This document shows positions 60,617 to 64,000 of a DNA stretch of 64,000 nucleotides, piece after piece. The notes under the pieces were generated by a model that saw nothing but the letters and a program-made list of their open reading frames with translations, did no database searches and was not told where the DNA came from. Where the stretch lies: contig JAODAV010000031.1 of assembly GCA_025463605.1 (NCBI GenBank), forward strand, positions 62,001 to 126,000, written 5' to 3'. Source of the stretch: Rhodoglobus sp. (GTDB lineage: Bacteria; Actinomycetota; Actinomycetes; Actinomycetales; Microbacteriaceae). A program made the translations under genes and the position numbers. Positions within the stretch are counted from its first letter, which is position 1; each line of letters begins with the position of its first letter.

Positions 60617-61577
60617 ACCCACCATTGCCCATCGACGAGTCCGGGGTGTTCGACGACCGCGCGGAGTTGCGGTAGCGGTTGCAGTACGAGTCGTGGCAGA
60701 GGAACGAGCCGCCGCGCAGTACCCGGGCGCTGCCGGCATCCGGCCCCCGCGGGCTGTCCTCGGGCGACGATTCGTAGTAACTCGGGGAGTACCAGTCGGA
60801 GCACCACTCCCAGACGTTGCCGACGGTCTGCCAGAGGCCGAAGCTGTTGGGCTCGAAGGTGTGAACCGGAGCGGTAGTGAGGAATCCGTCGTCGAGCGTG
60901 TTGCGCACCGGGAACTCACCCTGCCAAATGTTGCAGCGCCACTGCTGGTCGTCATCGTGCAGTTCATCGCCCCAGGGGTAGGTCGCTCCCTCGATGCCGC
61001 CCCTGGCTGCCCGCTCCCACTCCGCCTCCGTTGGCAGGCGGCGGCCGGCCCACTCGCAGTATGCGACGGCGTCGTTCCAACTGACGTGGGTGACAGGGTG
61101 GTCCCCGATTCGATCGATGGATGTGCGGCTGCCGCCGGGGTGAGCCCAATCGGCACCCTCAACGCCCAACCACCAGGGCGTTCCTGCTGCCGCACCCATG
61201 ATTTCGGACTGCGGCGCATCGACCGCGAGATGGAACACGGCCGAAAAGCCGAATGTCTCCGCTTCGGTTCGGTATCCGGTGGAGTCGACGAATTTCGCGA
61301 ATTGCTCATTGGTGACGCTCGTGGTGTCGATACTGTACGCGGGCAGCACGACTTCGTGCACGGGAGTCTCGCCGTCGCCCACATTGCCGACCCCAGCCGA
61401 GTCCCCCATCGCGAACCTTCCCGCGGGAACCACGGCCTGCTTGATGGTGTGCGCGCCACGCTTCAAAACTGCCCTGGGGGGTGCGCTGAGGGGTCCGACC
61501 ACGGGCACGCTTGCGGGCGCCGAAGGCGCGCCACGAGACGGCCCGCAGCAGTGTGGATCTCCGGACAGGTCAAGCAT
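60594..61577 (-). CDS. Formylglycine-generating enzyme (sulfatase activator)
   Basis: Copper-dependent oxidase that converts the Cys of CxPxR in sulfatases to formylglycine. 327 residues of the SUMF1/FGE family: VPAGRFAMGDSAGVGNVGDG, HPVTHVSWNDAVAYCEWAGR, RLPTEAEWERAARGG, GNVWEWCSDWYSPSYY and RVLRGGSFLCHDSYCNRYRN, whose Cys294 and Cys299 are the active-site pair. Ends in GNGGFRTVS. ATG 61577 follows a GATAAT box by 6 bases. Encoded beside three CxPxR sulfatase genes that it presumably activates. Confidence 0.95.
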   Translation of the reverse strand: MLDLSGDPHCCGPSRGAPSAPASVPVVGPLSAPPRAVLKRGAHTIKQAVVPAGRFAMGDSAGVGNVGDGETPVHEVVLPAYSIDTTSVTNEQFAKFVDSTGYRTEAETFGFSAVFHLAVDAPQSEIMGAAAGTPWWLGVEGADWAHPGGSRTSIDRIGDHPVTHVSWNDAVAYCEWAGRRLPTEAEWERAARGGIEGATYPWGDELHDDDQQWRCNIWQGEFPVRNTLDDGFLTTAPVHTFEPNSFGLWQTVGNVWEWCSDWYSPSYYESSPEDSPRGPDAGSARVLRGGSFLCHDSYCNRYRNSARSSNTPDSSMGNGGFRTVSLE

Positions 61578-61583
61578 GCATCC

Positions 61584-61589
61584 ATTATC
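61584..61589 (-). promoter_or_regulatory. Leaderless -10 box for FGE
   Basis: GATAAT on the minus strand, 6 bases before the ATG at 61577. Confidence 0.5.
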
Positions 61590-61634
61590 GCTCGTCGGGT
61601 CTGGGTGTTTCTGTTCCGGGTCTTGCGCCTCGAC

Positions 61635-61946
61635 TTAGCTGCCGATGACCGCTGACGAGACACCTGCGACACAGGCCAGAAACGTGACAGCTGCAACGAC
61701 TCCCACCGCAAGGGAGGAAGGAGCAATCGGGGTCGTCGCGGAAAGAAGGCTGCGCTTGCGCCATGCACCGTCGATAGATGCTCCCGCCGCCGTCAGCAAA
61801 AGGATGGCCGCCACGACGGCGTAGGCGGATTCCCCGCTCTCCCATGACGTGCGAAGCGCAAGTGCGCCGTTGGCCGCGATGAGCAGCGCGGTGCGATTCC
61901 AGGCGAGCGCCGTCCGTTCCTACTGGAGCCCTGGGTCCTTGATCAC
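61635..61946 (-). pseudogene. DUF202 membrane protein broken by an in-frame TAG
   Basis: From GTG 61946 the frame reads MIKDPGLQ, TAG (61922-61920), ERTALAWNRTALLIAANGAL, then two more hydrophobic helices (YAVVAAILLLTAAGA and LAVGVVAAVTFLACVAGV) to TAA at 61635. DPGLQ.ERTALAWNRTA is the conserved DUF202/YidH start, so the stop sits inside it. No other frame damage. Either a recent nonsense mutation, a read error, or suppression. Confidence 0.8.
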
Positions 61947-61968
61947 TCCGCGGGCGACGCCGGCGGGG

Positions 61969-62322
61969 TCACTGCAAGACCAGCATTACAGCAATGACGG
62001 CCGTGATGATGAGCAGCATTGCGGCGAGGAACGGGATGGCCAGGGTGCCCGGCAAGCGACGCGAATGGCGCATCGCGATCTCGTTGGCCCGCCAGCGGAA
62101 ATAGCCCAGCACGCACAACGCCGCCGCGGCCAGCGCCAATGCGATCGCGAGCAGGACGATCACGAAAGGCGGCCCGAGATCGGTAGAGAACTGTTCGAGG
62201 AGAATGCCACCCGCGAGCAGGCCGAGGGCGGTGCGGATCCAGGCCAGGAAGGTGCGCTCGTTCGCGAGCGAAAGTCGGTAGTCGGGCTCCTCACCCTCCT
62301 GCCGCCAGTTTGGCTCGCGCAT
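61969..62322 (-). CDS. DUF202 (YidH-like) membrane protein
   Basis: 117 residues: YRLSLANERTFLAWIRTALG then three helices (LLAGGILLEQF, FVIVLLAIALALAAAALCVL, IPFLAAMLLIITAVIAVMLV). ATG 62322 has GGGAGGG upstream. Pairs with the broken DUF202 gene 22 bases downstream, the usual two-gene arrangement. Confidence 0.9.
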   Translation of the reverse strand: MREPNWRQEGEEPDYRLSLANERTFLAWIRTALGLLAGGILLEQFSTDLGPPFVIVLLAIALALAAAALCVLGYFRWRANEIAMRHSRRLPGTLAIPFLAAMLLIITAVIAVMLVLQ

Positions 62323-62453
62323 CCACCCTCCCTGTAGCGCCGGGCACGGCTCGAGAAAAACTAAGATTGGGCAACAGCCCGGCAATCGAACATAGCGGCT
62401 GGTGCCCTTCCGGATTCGTTGCCTGTCGCCCACACCACTACGAAAAGATGCCC

Positions 62454-63362
62454 ATGAGTTCTACGTCGCCCACAGCATCCGCCACCGCCCACGTCGACCC
62501 TCTTGTCGCCGTAGTCGGATCGGTCAATCTCGACATCGTCCTCCTCACCGACTCGGTGCCGCACCCAGGCGAGACGGTGCTCGGTTCAGGCGTCTCGGAG
62601 CACGGAGGGGGCAAGGGCGGCAACCAGGCCCTCGCTGCCGCGCGTCTCGCGCCAACTGTATTCATCGGCGCGGTCGGCGCGGATGCCGTGGGCGACTCTT
62701 TGCTCGAGAACCTGACCGCGAACGGGGTCGGTGTAAGCAAGGTACGGCGAGATCGCGCCGTTTCCGGGCGCGCATACATCACCCTCACCCCCGATGCGGA
62801 GAACAGCATCGTCGTCGTCCCCGGCGCCAACAGCAGCCTCACCGCCTCGGGCACCACCGCTGCACTCGAATCGTGCCAGCCCCGCGTCGTCATTGCCCAG
62901 CAGGAGATTCCGGCCGAGGCCGTCGAAGCTGCCGCGGCCTGGTGCGAAGCCAATGCTCGGCGCTTCCTGCTCAATGCGAGCCCGGTCGGCGCGATCGACC
63001 GAAGCGTGCTCGCCGCATCAGACCCGATTATCGTGAACGCTGACGAGGCGCGCGACATCCTTGGCAACTCCGCGACCCAGGCAGTGGATGCCGAAGCGGA
63101 GCTGGCAGAACAGCTTCTGAAGATCGCACGGTCGGCCATCGTGACGGCAGGCAAGCGGGGTGCGTACATAGCAAGCCGAGACGGCGGTGTGGAGCACGTC
63201 GCAGCCGAAGTTGTGACCGCCGTCGACACCACCGGTGCCGGGGATGAATTCGCGGGAACAGTCGCCGCCTCACTCGCTCTCGGCGAGTCGCTGCGGGAGG
63301 CGGCGGTTCGGGCAACGGCCGCCTCCGGGCGTCTGGTGCAACTGGCTCGCGCCGACCGGTAA
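62454..63362 (+). CDS. rbsK: Ribokinase-like PfkB sugar kinase
   Basis: Phosphorylates ribose (or deoxyribose) with ATP. 302 residues. AVVGSVNLDIVLLTDSVPHP, substrate motif GGGKGGNQALAAARL, NADEARDILG and the catalytic DTTGAGDEFAG (Asp264). ATG 62454 is preferred (AAAAG 6 bases upstream) over ATG 62448. Fits as the last step after nucleoside hydrolase in this locus. Confidence 0.9.
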   Translation: MSSTSPTASATAHVDPLVAVVGSVNLDIVLLTDSVPHPGETVLGSGVSEHGGGKGGNQALAAARLAPTVFIGAVGADAVGDSLLENLTANGVGVSKVRRDRAVSGRAYITLTPDAENSIVVVPGANSSLTASGTTAALESCQPRVVIAQQEIPAEAVEAAAAWCEANARRFLLNASPVGAIDRSVLAASDPIIVNADEARDILGNSATQAVDAEAELAEQLLKIARSAIVTAGKRGAYIASRDGGVEHVAAEVVTAVDTTGAGDEFAGTVAASLALGESLREAAVRATAASGRLVQLARADR

Positions 63363-63608
63363 CTACCAACGTTTTGGCCGGTTGAGTACGCCGTCCGGTG
63401 GCCGTGCGGGTCAAACAGGAAGATGTCGTAGGCTTCGAATCCCGAAACGGTCTCATAGGGAGAAATGCCCCGCCGGCGCGCCAGTCGTATTACGGATGGG
63501 TTTTCACCCAGTCTTGACCATGCTGTCGGTTGAGCCTTGCGAATTGGTGTCGCATCCGGTCTCGCTTATATCATTCACTGGACGCTCGGGTCCGAAGGCG
63601 GGAGAACT
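63363..63608. other. Intergenic region before DUF7882 gene
   Basis: 246 bases. A minus-strand reading at 63375-63460 gives a protein-like stretch (EAYDIFLFDPHGHRTAYSTG) without start or context, perhaps a gene remnant; no feature called. Confidence 0.4.
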
Positions 63609-63938
63609 ATGGGTCGGCTGGTGTACGGGCCCGCGGGTTCCGAATTCGAGTTCGATGACCGGCTTCTGGCGCACCTGCGGGTTGTGATCGTGACCAAGTT
63701 GCGACGCAGAGAGTCGTTCACGCTAACGTGGGAGGTGGGCGGCAGTCGTGGCGGCGGACGTGTTTCGCTGTGGCTGGATCCATCGGTCTCGCTCGAGTTC
63801 CACTTCCTGGGAGGCCGGGAGGTTTCGCTCAATCGTGCCTGGGTCGATGCTCTCGCGTCGGTCGCTGCCAGCTCGGTCGGCCTTATCCCGCTGCCGGAGC
63901 CGGAAGGGGCCGGTACGCGGCCACGGGAGGAAAACTGA
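63609..63938 (+). CDS. DUF7882-type small protein (paralogue)
   Basis: 109 residues: MGRLVYGPAGSEFEFDDRLL, then VTKLRRRESFTLTWEVGGSR, VSLWLDPSVSLEFHFLGGR, EVSLNRAWVDALASVAASS and LIPLPEPE. Same family as the protein at 36601 and closer to the usual sequence. GGGAGAA precedes the ATG. Function unknown; next gene starts one base after the stop. Confidence 0.82.
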   Translation: MGRLVYGPAGSEFEFDDRLLAHLRVVIVTKLRRRESFTLTWEVGGSRGGGRVSLWLDPSVSLEFHFLGGREVSLNRAWVDALASVAASSVGLIPLPEPEGAGTRPREEN

Positions 63939-63939
63939 G

Positions 63940-64000
63940 ATGGAACTGGTCGACATCGGCAACACTCTGAAGGCACAGCTCTTCGGTTCGCATGACAGTC
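63940..64000 (+). CDS. Partial CDS at window end
   Basis: Begins MELVDIGNTLKAQLFGSHDS and runs off the window. GGGAGG lies 13-18 bases before the ATG; one base after the DUF7882 stop, so an operon. Too short to identify. Confidence 0.5.
   Translation, partial: MELVDIGNTLKAQLFGSHDS

Noticed and set aside
63375..63460. Minus-strand coding remnant
   Set aside because: A stretch of plausible residues without start, stop context or recognised family; too short to call.

Overview
The window is high-GC actinobacterial chromosome, most likely Microbacteriaceae. Evidence for this: a 32-residue arginine/lysine-rich bS22 ribosomal protein next to a small BldC-like helix-turn-helix gene, a receiver-less winged-helix regulator, menaquinone as the quinone, System II cytochrome c maturation, a non-discriminating type AspRS, two copies of a small family I know mainly from Microbacteriaceae (DUF7882), and very many start codons sitting 6-7 bases after a TANNNT box (leaderless mRNAs). 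No species is claimed.

Layout. 1-13.6 kb is housekeeping: MarR-photolyase pair, DHFR-like and YCII proteins, winged-helix regulator, divergent upp/tadA, a CDF metal transporter facing proC, TrkH/TrkA potassium uptake, two small HTH regulators, bS22, a HAD phosphatase facing a glutaredoxin-like protein, aspS. 14.0-18.5 kb is a phosphatase plus the cytochrome c maturation operon (ResA-like, CcdA, ResB, CcsB). 18.7-30.9 kb holds a nearly complete menaquinone pathway (menC, menB, menE, menA, menD, menF, menG and a polyprenyl diphosphate synthase) with PPK2 and an FprA-type ferredoxin reductase. 31-41 kb is mixed (TPR protein, B3/B4 protein, cardiolipin synthase, YajQ, lytic transglycosylase, LacI regulator, tRNA-Tyr, TetR, inositol phosphatase, M23 peptidase with a leader ORF). 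39.6-47.2 kb is a maltodextrin locus: an alpha-glucosidase divergent from malE-malF-malG and a neopullulanase-like enzyme, with two LacI-type operators between them.

At 47.3 kb two tRNA genes (Thr, Met) border a decayed mobile region: a transposase C-terminal fragment, a ThiF/E1-like gene cut off at its nucleotide-binding loop, an inverted-repeat-rich spacer with a 12-base copy of the tRNA-Met 3' end, and a tyrosine integrase fragment broken by at least three frameshifts.

Immediately after it lies the most unusual locus (49.6-63.4 kb). A six-gene operon on the minus strand encodes a GntR regulator, a sulfatase, and a complete SsuABC/ThiXYZ-like ABC transporter (ATPase, two permeases, NMT1/THI5-like lipoprotein). 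A divergent operon encodes a nucleoside hydrolase, a second sulfatase, an adenosine/adenine deaminase-like enzyme, a small ORF, a small membrane protein and a wrecked third sulfatase. A formylglycine-generating enzyme (the activator of Cys-type sulfatases) and a ribokinase follow. None of the sulfatases, the hydrolase or the deaminase shows a signal peptide, so the inferred logic is import of a sulfated compound, cytoplasmic desulfation, then cleavage of a nucleoside into base and ribose with deamination of the base or nucleoside and phosphorylation of the ribose. I propose this as a sulfated-nucleoside (or sulfated nucleoside-like) scavenging system; it is an inference from gene company, not shown by the sequence alone. 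The window ends with a DUF7882 gene and the start of another gene.
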